64,000 nt of DNA, from the NCBI GenBank assembly GCA_026119935.1, contig JALRMH010000017.1, forward strand, positions 124,001-188,000, written 5' to 3'. Made by a program: the position numbers and the translations under genes. Of this stretch, positions 1-12,428 are shown piece by piece. A model generated the notes under the pieces. That model ran no database searches, had not been told where the DNA came from, and saw only the letters and a list, made by a program, of their open reading frames with translations. Origin of the DNA: Endothia cerciana. Lineage: Eukaryota; Ascomycota; Sordariomycetes; Diaporthales; Cryphonectriaceae. The stretch's first letter is position 1, and every line of letters starts with the position of its first letter.

Positions 1-1236
1 AATAGGACTTGAGCAGTCGTCTGAATACGGAAGGCGTGTATTCGTAATTCCGTGATGAAATCCACGAGCGGCACATGGTCCGCTGATTCTTTGTTATGAG
101 TGGCTTGAACCTTTTGAACAATCCTTGATAATATCTTGTTGCTAGCCAAGGATCCTACCACTTATGAGACGTACATACGATTAGAAGAGGGGCTGCCTAC
201 TCAATCGAAGACCGAACAATTGAGATATCCCACCATCTTGTCAGATTCGATCCGTACCGCCTGCGAACAGGGTGCTAGTCCTGGTGAGCTACTCAGTCGA
301 CAGCGATGCGACCATCGTACATTCTAATACATCGGGCCAGAAGGCTTCGACTACTGTAGCACCGACATGAGTATCTATGCAGGAGCCCATACGGGCCCAT
401 GTGAGGATTCGACGCTGACCTGGCAGCGCATTAGGGCAACCTTGGTACACGGGTTGCCCGAGAGTCGGACGGTCTGTCCACGGACCCCCACAGCACTTGG
501 AAGCCCACATCCATAAGTCGAATTGCTTCTACAGCTTAGAGGCGGACGGTTCAAGTTAGACCCTAATCCTGACTGGCTGCTTCTATGAACGCCAGCGCGC
601 CACGAAATAGTGTCGTCCTCGCCGGTCACATTTCGCAACGAAAAGAGACATCCGTACTTATGCCAATCTGTGGTGCTTGTCCCCGTACTTTCTGTTTCTC
701 TTTTCCTCCGAGAACGGCCTCAATGCTTCGCAATAGCCTCTGCCCTAGGCACCGGCGAGGCTGGGTTGTCATGTGTTCAAGCGGCTCAGGCTCCTCCTGA
801 GCCCTGACCAGTCGTTGCTTCACCGGCAACGGCCTAGGACTTCGCCTACCCGCCTTCAAAATCACACAGGACTGTCAATACATACGGGGCAATATCTCTG
901 TTCAACTGAAGGTGCCAAAGACTCGGAGCGGGCTCCTTGCAATCGAAACGAACTTACTCATACCTACCGTCCATGACAATCCTCGGCCTGGTTCTTCAGG
1001 TCCCGTTCCTTCTCCATGACCCACTTCCGGTTGCCCTTCGCGTCTATAACTCTACCTCCAAGGCGAGACAAACTGTGCATAGAAGCTGCGAAGCTCACCA
1101 AGATGGTCCAAGAGACCCAGAATACGCATGTAGCACATTATGACCTGTTCAATCTGCGTCTGTATCATCAGTTCTCTAGATACGAGGAGGGGCTCCCACT
1201 CGCTCGCGTCAGCCATGGTCGCAGATGGACCGTTAG

Positions 1237-1494
1237 ACCGCCCACGCTGAGTTTGTCTTTGGGTCTCAAGTCCCAGGTTCTCGTTCCCAGTTCTCCTCCA
1301 CAGCCTCAGTATCCAATGAGTTTGCATCGCTCACCTTCAAGACCCTTACGATGTCTCTGCCCGACCAGACAGCATACGATGGCGGCGTCACGGCTGTCGA
1401 CACGATAGCCTGGAACGTTGAGGCGACGTCGAGCAGCAGCAAGAGCTCGGCCACGGCCAAGACAACCTCGACAAACCCGGCCAAAAAGCCTTAA
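1237..1494 (+). other. Possible terminal exon of an unrecognised gene in an otherwise gene-free 2.4 kb
   Basis: Bases 1-2400 hold no reading frame I can assign. The best candidate is an open stretch of 85 codons that begins after a TTAG at 1233-1236, which would serve as a splice acceptor, and ends at TAA 1492-1494. Its product is rich in Ser, Thr and Ala, with a short FASLTFKTLTMSLPDQTAYDG segment followed by a low-complexity TSSSSKSSATAKTTSTNPAKKP tail. It looks like the C-terminus of a protein, but no upstream exon is convincing and I recognise no family. It could equally be a chance frame or a gene relic. The rest of the stretch, including both ends, shows nothing I can name. Confidence 0.15.
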
Positions 1495-2667
1495 TTGTAA
1501 TGGCCTGGCCTATGGCCAGCCGAAGGGGAAGAGGGTCAGTGGACTGGAGGCATGCGGTCCGTCAGACCACAAGCGAGGTCATTCACATGGCAAAGCTCAC
1601 GGCCCCGTCACCTCAAAATGGTCCGGGCCACGGTATCCTTCCTGCCAAAGGCAAGTGTCTCCAAGCCATCCTGGAAGTCTCAAAACACATCGCAGTCTGG
1701 TCTTGATAAAGCCACGGGGACCCAATGTACGACAGCGGGGTAGATCATCTGCATCAAGACGACCAGAACGACAGCGACCACTGGGCTGGGAGGTCAAGCT
1801 ATCCGAGAGCAACACGCTTCTTTGGGGCACGGACAGACCGTACAGTATGGCGACAGGGGTTCCATGGCACTCTATGCGCGGGACAACTTAGGGGCGATCG
1901 TAGAGCAAAGTTCCTGATTAAGACGACCTTGAGTGGTGGCACGAGTCTATTCTCTGACCGCTACCTGGCCCTGACGAATAATCCTGTGGGGGTCTTCAAG
2001 CCTTGGGAACCAGCTAGAGATATGGTTCGAACGAGGCAACTGCTCACGTCGACTTGGCTGACTAAGGCTGTTGTGCCAATGTGGTTTGTTGATTATGATA
2101 CATGAGAATTTTCAACCGACATGGTCGTTGATGCGCGTAGGAGTCCTTGTACGTGCAGGTGGAAGCAAGGTGGTCGTGTCGATGGTTGAGTTAGGTCATG
2201 TTGAGCCATCATTTGGTGCTGCACATATCAGTCAAGGCGCCCGAATCCAGATTGTGTCCGTCTTGGAGTGCCAGGCGTCCATATTTTTGTCCTCCATGAG
2301 TACAGGTCCCATCTAAAGCTCAGTCTTGATCAGTTTGCAACACGGATCGCGACTCGAGAGGCACAATGAAGTCCATCGTTTCAGTAATCAATGGGAGTAA
2401 AGTCAAGTGGGTGTTGAGATCTTTTCTTTGATTGACGGAGATCTCGAGTCCGCCTTTCCTCGGCAGTATCACACATGACCCTCGCATATTCGTTCGTCAA
2501 GAGGCCACGGGTATGCCGAATCTGTTTTCATTCCAAACTGCACTAGGGCAACCTCATGTCCTTTTTTTGCAGTTCGCCCTTGATCCACCGCCCATTTCTT
2601 GTTAAAAACCATCAAGCAATCGACGCCAGAAATGCCAGAGGAAATCCCACCCGTTCTGTCTCCGATT

Positions 2668-3536
2668 TTAGAACTTGGTGAACGACTTGACGGCCTTGCC
2701 GGTGCGAGGCAGCACACGGAGGACGTTGAATCGGACCTAACACATGTCAGCCTCGTTAATTCTCCTGCAACCCGCATGTGCAGATCCCATTGCCTGCGAT
2801 AACCTACAGTCTTGCTCAGAGGTCGGCACTGTCCAACAGTGACCTGGTCACCCTCCTCAACACGGAAGGCAGGGGAGACGTGGGCAGCCAGGTTCTTGTG
2901 TCGCTTCTCGTAACGAGAGTACTTGGGGATGAAGTGGAGGTACTCGCGGCGGATGATAATGGTACGGTGCATCTTGGTGGAGACGACGGTGCCGGTCAGG
3001 ATACGGCCACGGATGGAGACGAGACCGGTGAAGGGGCACTTCTTGTCTGTTGAGATACTAAGGTCAGTAGTTGTTCACCCCCACGAAAATGTTTGTCGGC
3101 CAATCGTGGGCAACAGCTTCGGGTTCCCCTTCCTCCCATGCTCGAAGGACCACCTTCGAGCGCGTGCCTCCTCTCTTGAGCCCCACAATGCCGTGGTCAC
3201 AAGCGCGCGCCAGCGCTTTCGAGTTATCTCAATGCCTTGCCGCGAACATAAAAGATCATATGCCCTCACGTACCGATGTACTGGCCCTCAATGGCAGTCT
3301 TGGGGGTGCGGAAACCCAGACCGACGTCCTTGTACCACCGACGCTGTTCCAGTCCATCAGCTATCCGAACTTCATTCTCCTCCGTCGCGACATTCGCAAC
3401 ACCGAGATCGTAGATCGTATGAGGGCTCACTCACACCACCCTTTCCAGGACGCTTGGTCTTGCTCTTAGTAACCAGAGAGACGTGAGGCTGCTTCTGGAA
3501 AGCCCTCTCGGACTGGACGGTCAACTCGGTAGCCAT
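2668..3536 (-). CDS. rps11: 40S ribosomal protein S11 (uS17)
   Basis: Structural protein of the small ribosomal subunit that binds 18S rRNA. Four exons join in frame: 3536-3435, 3343-3274, 3046-2808 and 2736-2668, giving 159 residues, the usual length for eukaryotic S11. The start MATELTVQSERAFQKQ, the centre RRWYKDVGLGFRTPKTAIEG, the core KCPFTGLVSIRGRILTG and KMHRTIIIRREYLH, and the end RFNVLRVLPRTGKAVKSF are all typical of the family. All introns are GT-AG; dense introns in ribosomal protein genes are normal in filamentous fungi. The gene diverges from spc7, sharing 566 bp of upstream DNA. No defect is seen. Confidence 0.96.
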
Positions 3537-4102
3537 GTTTGCGGTTGTTCTTGTTGGTCGCAAAGGTCGGGGCGATGGATGCGGCTTCGCGATTCTACCG
3601 GAAAATATCGATGGTTAACTTCGCTTGATTCGACTCGATCGATTTTCGGCAATGGAAGTCGAGAGGACGGGATTGGCGGCACTCACAAGTTGACCAAATG
3701 GCTCCTGGGCGATTGAGGTTCAGAAGTTCGAAGAGCAGAACCCACCCTGCAAAAGGCGAAGGCAGAAAATCGGAGATCCCACAACAATTTCTGACCTGGT
3801 CCGAGCGTCACAGCGCCACAACACGCTATCCCATTTTTCACCACTTCCAGCCACACCCATGTGGCGCCGCTCTCTATTTACATTCACCCCATCCCCACCC
3901 CACTACCCTGCTTCGTCTGGCCGTCCTCGGGCAGACGCGCTTGACGCCCTAAATGTTTACTCTCTTATGACCCGGCAACCCAGACCCACGTCAACTTCTT
4001 GCAAATGCCAACAACCATTGCAGTCCATAACGCGGTCATGTTCGAAGATCTCATCATATCTGCTCAACTTGCCGCTAAGACTTACAGCTGATCACCGCGA
4101 CC
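3537..4102. promoter_or_regulatory. Shared upstream region of rps11 and spc7
   Basis: This 566 bp gap separates the start codons of two divergent genes, so it must hold both promoters and both leaders. No TATA box or named operator is evident, and the region carries no plausible gene. Its role is inferred from position only. Confidence 0.5.
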
Positions 4103-7100
4103 ATGACTGGCGACACTACTCTACCGACAACGCGCCGCACGCGTAAGTCAACAAGCGCTGTGGATAAGGACAATGCGACCGTTGATCTGGGCGTCGGCCC
4201 AACGCTGGCGGAGAACAGGAAGAAGGCGAAGTCACGCAGCAAGAGCATGGGTCCGGGAGGGTTGGATGCTCTGAAGGCAGGTTCAGGGAACCGTCGAGTG
4301 GTACCGTCACTTTATATTTGCTCCAGTGTTAACAGTTCCTAACCCTTCAACAGTCACTTGCGGGGCCTCCTCGACCGCCACCCCGATCAATCCTCAAGCC
4401 GACCATGCCTCTACCGGAGATACCGTCATACAAGTCGAGAGCTTCCAAAGCGGCTAGTGCTCCAGGCTCTGAAAACTTAACAAATCACCTCAACAGTGAT
4501 AGTAGTGGCTCGTCCGGCACGAAGATTGCGTTGCGGACTGAGGAGGAACAACAAGCCGCAACGCGAGAGCGGGATGAGCGAGAGAGGGCCGCACTAGAGA
4601 AGGAGATCAAGGATAGGAGGGAAGCTCGGCGGAAGTCACTTGCGAACCGCCGAGTGTCGTTTGCTGCCGAGGCTACCCTTCATACATTCCACGAAGTCGA
4701 GTATATGCAGGACTCAACTACGTCAACGGAATCTACGCGTAGGGCGTCATCTTTTTCTGCACAATCGCCAGCTCGACGTGAGATAGAAAACGACGATGGA
4801 GCTGCGTCCGGCCCGCCTTCCACGCCACCCGAGCAGGTTGAAGAGATCGTTGCCGACTCGCCAGAAGATCAGCGTCGTTTGCATCAGAGAGATCGAAGGA
4901 GAAGCTCCGGTGTGGCTTCCGAGAGCGATTTTGGTGACCATGGCAATGATACCATATCCTCTACTGTCTATGATTCTGACTCTGACGAAGGCGACGATGT
5001 TGCGGAAGTACAGACGGAGGCTTCCAACTCTGATAGCGACTCTGACAGTGATGGGACGATGGTGACTATGGAGGCGGAGGAGATGACGTCTGCCTCTCTG
5101 GCTTCAACCAGGTATGGAGTCGATGAGGCAGAGACCACATCGAGCCTGGACGGAGCTTTGAGAGAGGCTGCTCGGCGAGCCGTCAACCAGGCGCGAGAAC
5201 CAGACGAGGACGAGGAGGTCATTCCGGGATTTGTGGGCTGGGGCAGGAATGCAAGACAACGACAGCAGCAACAAGCAGCTGCCCCGCAAGAGGAGCCCCT
5301 GTCGGAGAACAGCTTACCTTCATCAAGTCTCAAGTCGAGTCCTCTGAAAGAAGATGTTGATGAGACCGACGTGGGCATGGATATGGATATGACGAATGCT
5401 GTCGGTGGCATCATAGACCCCAACGTGCTGTCTTCGCCCGTTGGCGACATGTCAATGGACGTGACAAATGCATACGGTGGCATTTTGCAACAACAAATTC
5501 ATGAATCCGATGAGCAACCGAGAGATGACGAATCCGCCCACGAAGAACAAACAATGGAGTTCACCACAGCGGTTGGCGCCATTCAACGAGAGCCTCCATC
5601 GGACGCAGACTCAGGTCACCAGAGCGATGAGGAGATGTCCATGGAGCTAACTACCGTAATGGGCCGTGTGTTGGCTGTTAAGAACAAGCAATTGCAAGGA
5701 TCTTTCCAACAGAGCTCCTCGCCAGTCAAGGAACTAGCTGACGACGATGCGCCTATGGATAGGACGTTGAACAAGGGTGGCGTGGGCCGGATTCAAAACG
5801 CCAGCAACGCAGATGCTCCGCAGAGTGCTGGCGGCGACGACACTGTGGGAATGGACATCACGGCAGCTGTCGGTTGTATCATCCAATCGCAACCCACACC
5901 TGAGAACAGAGCAGCAGCCAAACAGTTTTTGGAGCAAGAAGTTGACCAGCCTGAGACGATAGACACTACTGATCCCGTTTCAAAGAAGTCATCACCAAAA
6001 CAGCTCCTATCTAGTACCGGACAAGGTTCACAGGAATCTCTAGGTCTATCAGCGTTCCGTGGCAAGGGCATCCGGCGAAGCAGTGGGCTACTCTTCCCCA
6101 CAACGCTCAAGTCCCCTCCAAAGAGTACTAGCACGACACCTCTGTCCCAACGGAAGACACGGTCTCAAGGTCCCGCGTCACCCTCTCACAACCCGGCACG
6201 AAGCACCAGTCGCACTCCTTCGCCAGAGAGAAGAGTCTTGCCTGCTCGAGGTTCGTCGCCACAAGCAAAGGCGACACCGAATTCGTTCAGATTGTCTACG
6301 AAGCTGGCGACCAGTCTCTTTCAGCAAGACTCAACGCTTCCACTCGTGGTGCTCACACCTCAACGACCTAGGCTTTCAGGCGTTGGGATCGATCGGAATG
6401 GAATTGGCTCCCCACGGGTCACGGAACTTTTCGACCGCCGTGGTTCCATTGGTGACAGTGCTGCTGCTTTTAGTCCAATAGCACTTCCCGGCCAGAGGAA
6501 GATAGTTGCTTTCGAAGATCCAAAGGCGCTGGAGGAAGAAATCGACCGACAACGGCGCGATGATCAAGATCGTGAGAGCGGCCGACGCGTTATGGAGAAG
6601 GAGACGGATGGCGGGTCAGATGAACGCGAGGCTACTCTCAACCTGAAAGAGCTAATCTCAGGACTGTCTCCGAAGAAGAACCCGCTTAAGGGCCGCAAGA
6701 GCTTGCACGTTGGCAGTGCCAGGGGTCTTCTCGGGAAGCGTCCGTCGGAGCTAGATAATGACAGTGATGCTGAAGAGCAGGATGGCATAAAGAGGCTTAA
6801 GGGGCTTCAGGGCAGTCCAGTCAAGAATATCCGACTCCAGCAGCCACCATCAAAGGCTGAAACAACGGGCTCCCGACCCACGGTCAGCCGATTGGACGAT
6901 GCCGAGGACAACATTACACCTACAACAAGACAATCGCCACCAAAGGATGCCAAAGTTACGACGCCGAAGGACCAAAGTCGCTTTAGGAATGTTGTCGACG
7001 ACCAGCTTTCGACAACCATCAGTTTCAATGCAACACCATCTTCAAGCCTCGCCAAGCTACAGCCAAGTGACGGCGAAGACAGAATCCATTTACAAGACTT

Positions 7101-8559
7101 CCTCAACATGACTAGCATCCGCTTCATGGAACTTACAACAACCAAGCGCCGAAATACGGTTATGCCCTCGGCGCGGAAAGACAGCCTGTCGGCCGATGGC
7201 AAGGAAGATATTTCTTTGGAGAAGTGCGTTGTTGCAGGAGCTTGTACAGTGCCGATGCTCGAGCTATACCAACACTCTTGCCGTGAACTGAAGAAATACA
7301 TTTCCGAGGGTCGCCGAATCGTCCGTGAAATCGAGACGGAGACATTTGAGGAGAATCCACCCCTCTTCAAGGAGTACATTTCAGCCTCACCTGAGTTCAA
7401 AACGTTGATGGACAACCAGTTCAAAAATGTCAAAACTCACTCTCGGCTTCTGAGTAAGGCAATGTGGTATGAATGGCGCATGAAGCTACAAGACGGTCTG
7501 AGGGAGGGTTTGATCAAGACTGCTGAAGGCATGACGATGGACGAGAAATTTTTTGAGAAGCAACAGAAGTTGCTATCATCTATTCTACCGGCTATGATGA
7601 AGCAGTTTGAGTCTCTGGGCCAGGAGTGTGAGAATCTCGAGGCTGTCGCCGGCGAACTTGAAGACTGCGATCCTGAAGAATTGGAGTCTGCTCGCTCGGA
7701 TCTCCTCTCGGTTGAAGAGCATATCGAGGCGAGGACACGGGAAATTGCACATCTTCAGGGACAACTCCAAGAAACTGAACACAGCATTGATCAGCTTGCT
7801 GAGCAGAAACAAAGCTGCAACCTGGACATCAGGGAAGCCGAGAAGATTCGCTCAGATTGTCGAGGTTGGAGCTCCTCCGAGATTGGTGCTCTGAAAGCCA
7901 AAGTGAACGCAATTGAGAAACAACACGGCTGGGCTATCACGGGCGTCCAGGGCACTGGGGTGTCGATGACCTACCGGCGGGAGATCGAGCTTGTCTTCAA
8001 CGTTGCTTCGTTCAAGCCGGGCCAGCAAAATTCCCAAATCGATCTCTGGTACATTGCGGCAACTCGAGATCAGAACCCTCGGCTATCAACACCAGAGACC
8101 GAGTTTTGCCTGCAGTGCATCCGCGATCACATTCGTGGGCTACCTCAATCCCATACTGGAGTGAGCCGCATGCTCAAAGTGGTCAGTGCGGCGTGGGATC
8201 GCGCCAACATGCTGGCCAATCAGGTGTATCAGCTCAACCTCACAATTCCTACTTCGGTAACTCGCATCTCAGACTCATCCATTGCCATCAAGTCTTCCTT
8301 GGTTTTGGTTCCTCTGCAAACGAAGGTAGAGATTGTTTTGGAGGTACATAGCTCGGCAGGCTCTGAGGGTCTCGACTTCATGGTGTCAGCTCAAGCGAGA
8401 ATTGTTTACGGTGAGCAGTTCAACGCGGCCAAGTTGGCCGAGTTCCTCGCGACTAGGGTGGGCGATCGTGTCCATGCTCGCAACGAGAAGCAGACGGAGC
8501 TGTGGTGTGATGTGATATCTGATTTACGTGGCAAGTTGTTAGCGCGGGGTAAGAAGTAA
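4103..8559 (+). CDS. spc7: Kinetochore scaffold protein Spc7 (Spc105/KNL1)
   Basis: Outer-kinetochore subunit of the KMN network that recruits spindle-checkpoint proteins and PP1 phosphatase. Exon 1 (4103-4300) and exon 2 (4354-8559) join in phase 0 across a 53-nt intron containing CTAAC; the product is 1467 residues. The splice is supported because exon 2 then opens with PPRSILKPT: SILK (about residues 78-81) and RVSF (about 166-169) are the two PP1-docking motifs of KNL1 proteins. Five MELT-like repeats follow around residues 410-590 (MDMTNAVGG, MDVTNAYGG, MEFTTAVG, MELTTVMG, MDITAAVG); these bind Bub3-Bub1 once phosphorylated by Mps1. The C-terminal third carries the Spc7 domain with its coiled coil (roughly 930-1270) and a tail compatible with the RWD Mis12-binding module. 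Long acidic and Ser-rich disorder lies between, as usual. Confidence 0.93.
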
Positions 8560-9428
8560 GCTGAGGAAGACCTCATTGTTGCGTCTTGTCATGATGTATT
8601 GAAGGCCGGTAGAGGTCAACGGCTCCGACGGGTGCTCATAGATTATTCTTCAATTTTTTCTTTCTGCACACATACTATCATGTTCTTCTCACTGGCGTCG
8701 GGAGTCTACATCAGCAGTAGGATCAATAAGGTCGACGAGTCACCGGCATCAGTGCCAGCGTAGGGGAGTTGAGTTGGGACGTAGAAACGAATGAACGAAT
8801 TTGTTATCCCCCCCCCCCCCCCGCGACCTCGATTTCAACTGCTAACTGGGTGGCATGGGATGAAGACACAATGATGCAGCTGGTCAATTTCCTTATTGAT
8901 GTGTATGCAAACAACAGCCACTAGCGTGCTGCCTGGTTACTGATTACCGCTATTGTTCTGGGACGCCCGACTTTCTGACCTCGCTGCCGCCAAACTTGCA
9001 CCCAGACTTCTTGCAAGTGCCCACAGCAACCGTACACCTTCGTCTGCTTCCCTTCTTTCTGCAGACAACAACCAAATCGAACGAATCTTAGCAGAGAATC
9101 ACGACATTGCGTTCATTCTCTCATTGCGTTCCCTGATCCCACTGATCTCGTTCTTGTTCTCTACCCTTAGGTTGTTACCATTCTTTCGCTCGACCGCATC
9201 AGTGAGTTTATCTACGTACTCTCTCATCGACTGTTTAGCAGCGCATCGATCTCAGTCTACCTCCGTTCGACAAACTACCGACCTCTCTAACAAGCTCAAG
9301 TCGACTGTCTACCAGACTTCAGCTCGACTTATCTTCGTTCGATTCGCTCGACAACCTGTCGACCTATCTACCCTCCACTCAACTTCTTACTCGCCTTTTG
9401 TTCGACTGTGCTTGTCACGACCGCCAAA
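8560..9428. other. Intergenic region with a C15 tract and a pyrimidine-rich leader
   Basis: A run of fifteen C lies at 8808-8822. From about 9040 to 9420 the plus strand is rich in C and T, with many TCTC, TCGTTC and CGACC words directly before the next start codon, which is typical of fungal promoters and leaders. Open frames here (for example from 8953) are low-complexity Ser/Arg/Leu translations of that leader and are not accepted as genes. Confidence 0.5.
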
Positions 9429-12018
9429 ATGGCCAGAATCCAGAGCTTGTCCGACTACATGCCGATGTTGGACCTCTTTCTCGCCCTCTTCGTCTTCTTT
9501 TTCGCCTATTCTAGCAAGCTGCCTTCACTCTTGTCTCTTTTCCGTCTCATCTTTAGGGTCATCTCCACCACCCTCTGCTACATTGTCAACGTCACCTACC
9601 TCTCGGTTGTCCTCGTGGGCATTTTTAGCTGCCTTGTGGCTTTCTGCACGCCACTGCAGACTATCACTGGCCAACCCCTTTTCCAAAGCTTCCCAACCCT
9701 CCACCTCGAGAAGCACATCCAAGCGCAGCTCAGATCCCTCCAGCACGAGGAGCGCAAAGCACGACGCCAGATCGAGCTGCTGTCAAACCAGATCGTCCAG
9801 TGGGACTCGGCCAACAGCCAGGTAATGAAGGAGATCCGCATAGCGGAGAGAATTATCGGAAAGAAGGTTCGCGATTGGGAACGCGTCCCAGACAGAGAGT
9901 ACTTCCACACCAGCGGCGGCGTGGTCGTCTGGGAACACCCAATCCGCGGTCAACCATCACAGTCGCGTTTCGTGCGCTGGTGGAAGCATCAGTTTGACCC
10001 ACGCGTCTATAGGGCCATAGGTGATACCGACTACGCTAAGGCCTGTCTGACCACGAAGCGCAACGCATGGTATCACCTGCAAAAGGAGAACATCATGCTG
10101 TCCGAGAGCCTTGACAAGGCTAATAACAAGAAGAATGCCGTCAAGAACTATCTCGACCTGAGCAAATTCCCGCGGGCAAACCCGAAGAGCTTGTTGCCAG
10201 CCCGCCGCCAACCCGCCTACCAGCAGCCAGTCTGCCGGCAAGACGTCCCACACATGACCTGGGATGACCTCAGGTCCCCATTCGCTGAGCGCCAACGGAG
10301 GATAGAACAGTTTGTACGGGAAAATGGCGAGATGCTGCATGGTAATATCCCACTGTACTCCCCTTCATCGTAAGGATGACCACAGACTAATGAACGTCAT
10401 CTCAGTGTGCCGGTCCTGCAGCAACTCAGATCACCCATGGCTCAAGCGATATGCCACCCTCGGCGAGGCCCTCCAAACCCCTCGTTTATATCCCTGCCCA
10501 GACGTCCGCGCGCGCTGGGCAAACAACTACTCAGAATTCCCCTGTGTGTTCCCTCCCGAGCCCGCGCCTGCAAGGTCCTTCTTCGAATCTGGTATCTGGG
10601 GCCTCGCGGCCCGCATGCCTCAACCAGTCCAACAGCCGGCTCCTCGCCTCGAGAACCCTTATGTCGCCACGACCATCACACCCTCTGTCCTTGAGCCGCC
10701 TCCTGCTGCCGCGCCCGCAGTGGCACCACTCATGGCTAGCACGCCCATCGTACCCTCTCTGGCTTCTATGGGCTGGACTGCTGCAGGTCAAGCTCCTGTC
10801 CCCGTCGCGCCATCTCTGGCCTCTATGGGAACAATTGCCTCACAACCGGCTCCTGTTCCAGTCGCGCCATCTCTGCCTTCCAACGGGTTTGCTGCCCCAG
10901 GTTGGGCACCTGCTCCAAATTTATCCGAGGCACCACTGCTACTTGAGACTGCCATGGACTCGACCACTACGCCTCCCACCACAGCGAAGCCGGAAGAGGC
11001 CTCCATATCCGCCGCAATCGCCTCGATACCGCCTACCTTCCCCGCGGGAGGCACCGCTCCCATTACACAGTCCGTGGCCTCCACTCTTGTCTCTGCCTCG
11101 ATCCCGCCTTCTGCTCCTGCGCCTGCCAGGCCCGGGGCGTTGTCGACGCCCTCCGTGTTTGCCTCTGTTCCAGCCCCGGCTCCTACTCCCGCGATCAACA
11201 CACCGGCTGCGCCATCCCTGCCCTCCATCTTCACATCTCTGCCGACCCAAGCCCCAGCGCCCGCGACCACTGCGCCCAACGCGCTACCAGTGCTCCCCAT
11301 TGCCAGTCCTGCTTCGACCCAGGCTCCTGCACCTGCAGTCACTGCGCCCATCCCAACATCCGTAGAGCCAGTCGTACGTCCGACGCCTGCTCCCACTCCC
11401 CCGCCTGCCACCAACACGGCCCCGCATACCTTCAAGATATCCGTGGGCCCTCACTTCATGCCTGCTGCCCCAGTCGCGCCGCAACCCCAGGGCAAGTCCC
11501 CAGAGGAGAAGAAACTCGGTAGCGAGAACGAACCCCTCACACCTGCACCTAGTACCACCCAGGCCCCGCATATCTTCAAGATATCTGTAGGTCCTCAATT
11601 CATGCCTGCTGTCCCGGCCGCGCCACCCCGAAAGAATTCCCCGGAAGAGAAGAAGTCAGATGGTCATAACGGCCTCATCACACCCACGCCTGCCGATATC
11701 ACTGAGGCCCCGCATACCTTCAAGATATCCGTGGGTCCTCACTTTGTGCCTGCCACCCCAGTCACGGCGCAATCTAACAACAAGTCCGCGGATGGGGAGA
11801 AGTCGGACGGCCTTGTCACACCTACCGAGGAGGAGTTGGAGTTGGAGTGGGACAGGTTGGAAAAGGCTGAGAAGGACAAAGAGGAGAGGAGGAAGGAGAA
11901 GAGCAAGGACGAGGAGACTGACCAGCGCGCCCGCAAGCGTCAAGGGGGTGGCGGGGTCAATTGGGAGGACAGGAGGGAGGCTTTGGCCAAAAAGACGGGG
12001 TACAGCTTGAGAAACTAG
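9429..12018 (+). CDS. Membrane-anchored proline/alanine-rich protein with 48-residue repeats, function unknown
   Basis: Family not recognised. ATG 9429 sits in a good context (CCAAAATGG). Exons 9429-10341 and 10406-12018 join in frame over a 64-nt intron with an ACTAAT branch site; a nearer GTAAGG donor would leave only 36 nt and break the frame. The product has 841 residues. Residues about 10-80 contain three hydrophobic segments, suggesting an N-terminal membrane anchor. A basic coiled-coil-like region (about 90-150) and a CRSCSN pair at the splice follow. Residues from about 400 are Pro/Ala/Val-rich with repeated PVAPSLASMG-type units. Three copies of a 48-residue unit with core FKISVGP then occur, and the end is highly charged (EELELEWDRLEKAEKDKEERR). 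A structural role at a membrane is possible, but this is inference. Confidence 0.75.
11419..11850 (+). repeat. Three in-frame 144-bp coding repeats
   Basis: Units begin at 11419, 11563 and 11707, exactly 144 bp apart, so each encodes 48 residues. Every unit opens with PHTFKISVGPHFMPA or a close variant, continues with a Pro/Ala-rich stretch, then KSPEEKK or a variant, and ends with LTPxP or similar. The first 40 or so bases of each copy are nearly identical, while the tails have drifted. The repeat lies wholly inside the reading frame of the proline-rich membrane protein. Confidence 0.9.
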
Positions 12019-12428
12019 GTGGCGCGAAGATCATCATCCTGGAAGCACCTTGACAAGGATGAGAAGGAATCTGGTTCGTGGTTGCTTGTGTGGTCTTTCC
12101 ATTATCCAGCTGGTTCGTACCTGGTCTCATCAGAGGCCTAGGCTCAGGGTATTCAAAGCTCTTGCGTTTGCGGACAAGAAGAGCCCGGTTCCATACGAGG
12201 TAGGTGTAGATATCTTTGTTGCAAAAGAGTTGCCCGCATTGGAATACCTTAGCTGATTCTCGACTCTTCGCGAAAAAGAGCGTGTATGCCGTGGACATGA
12301 CGACCGCTGGAAGGAAAGACAGGGAAAGACAGAATCTCAAATTCCTACTGCCACCTGTACAAAATAAAGAAGGAATATTGTCCAAGCTCATTCTGAGTAA
12401 CTCATATTACCGTTGAAGGACGAACACC

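Noticed and set aside
9408..9428. Start upstream of ATG 9429 for the proline-rich membrane protein
   Set aside because: The codon at 9408 is GTG, not ATG. ATG 9429 has a good context and is the first ATG of the frame.
8953..9825. 290-codon plus-strand frame overlapping the start of the proline-rich membrane protein
   Set aside because: It is a low-complexity translation of a pyrimidine-rich leader, lies in a different frame from the real gene and has no family pattern.
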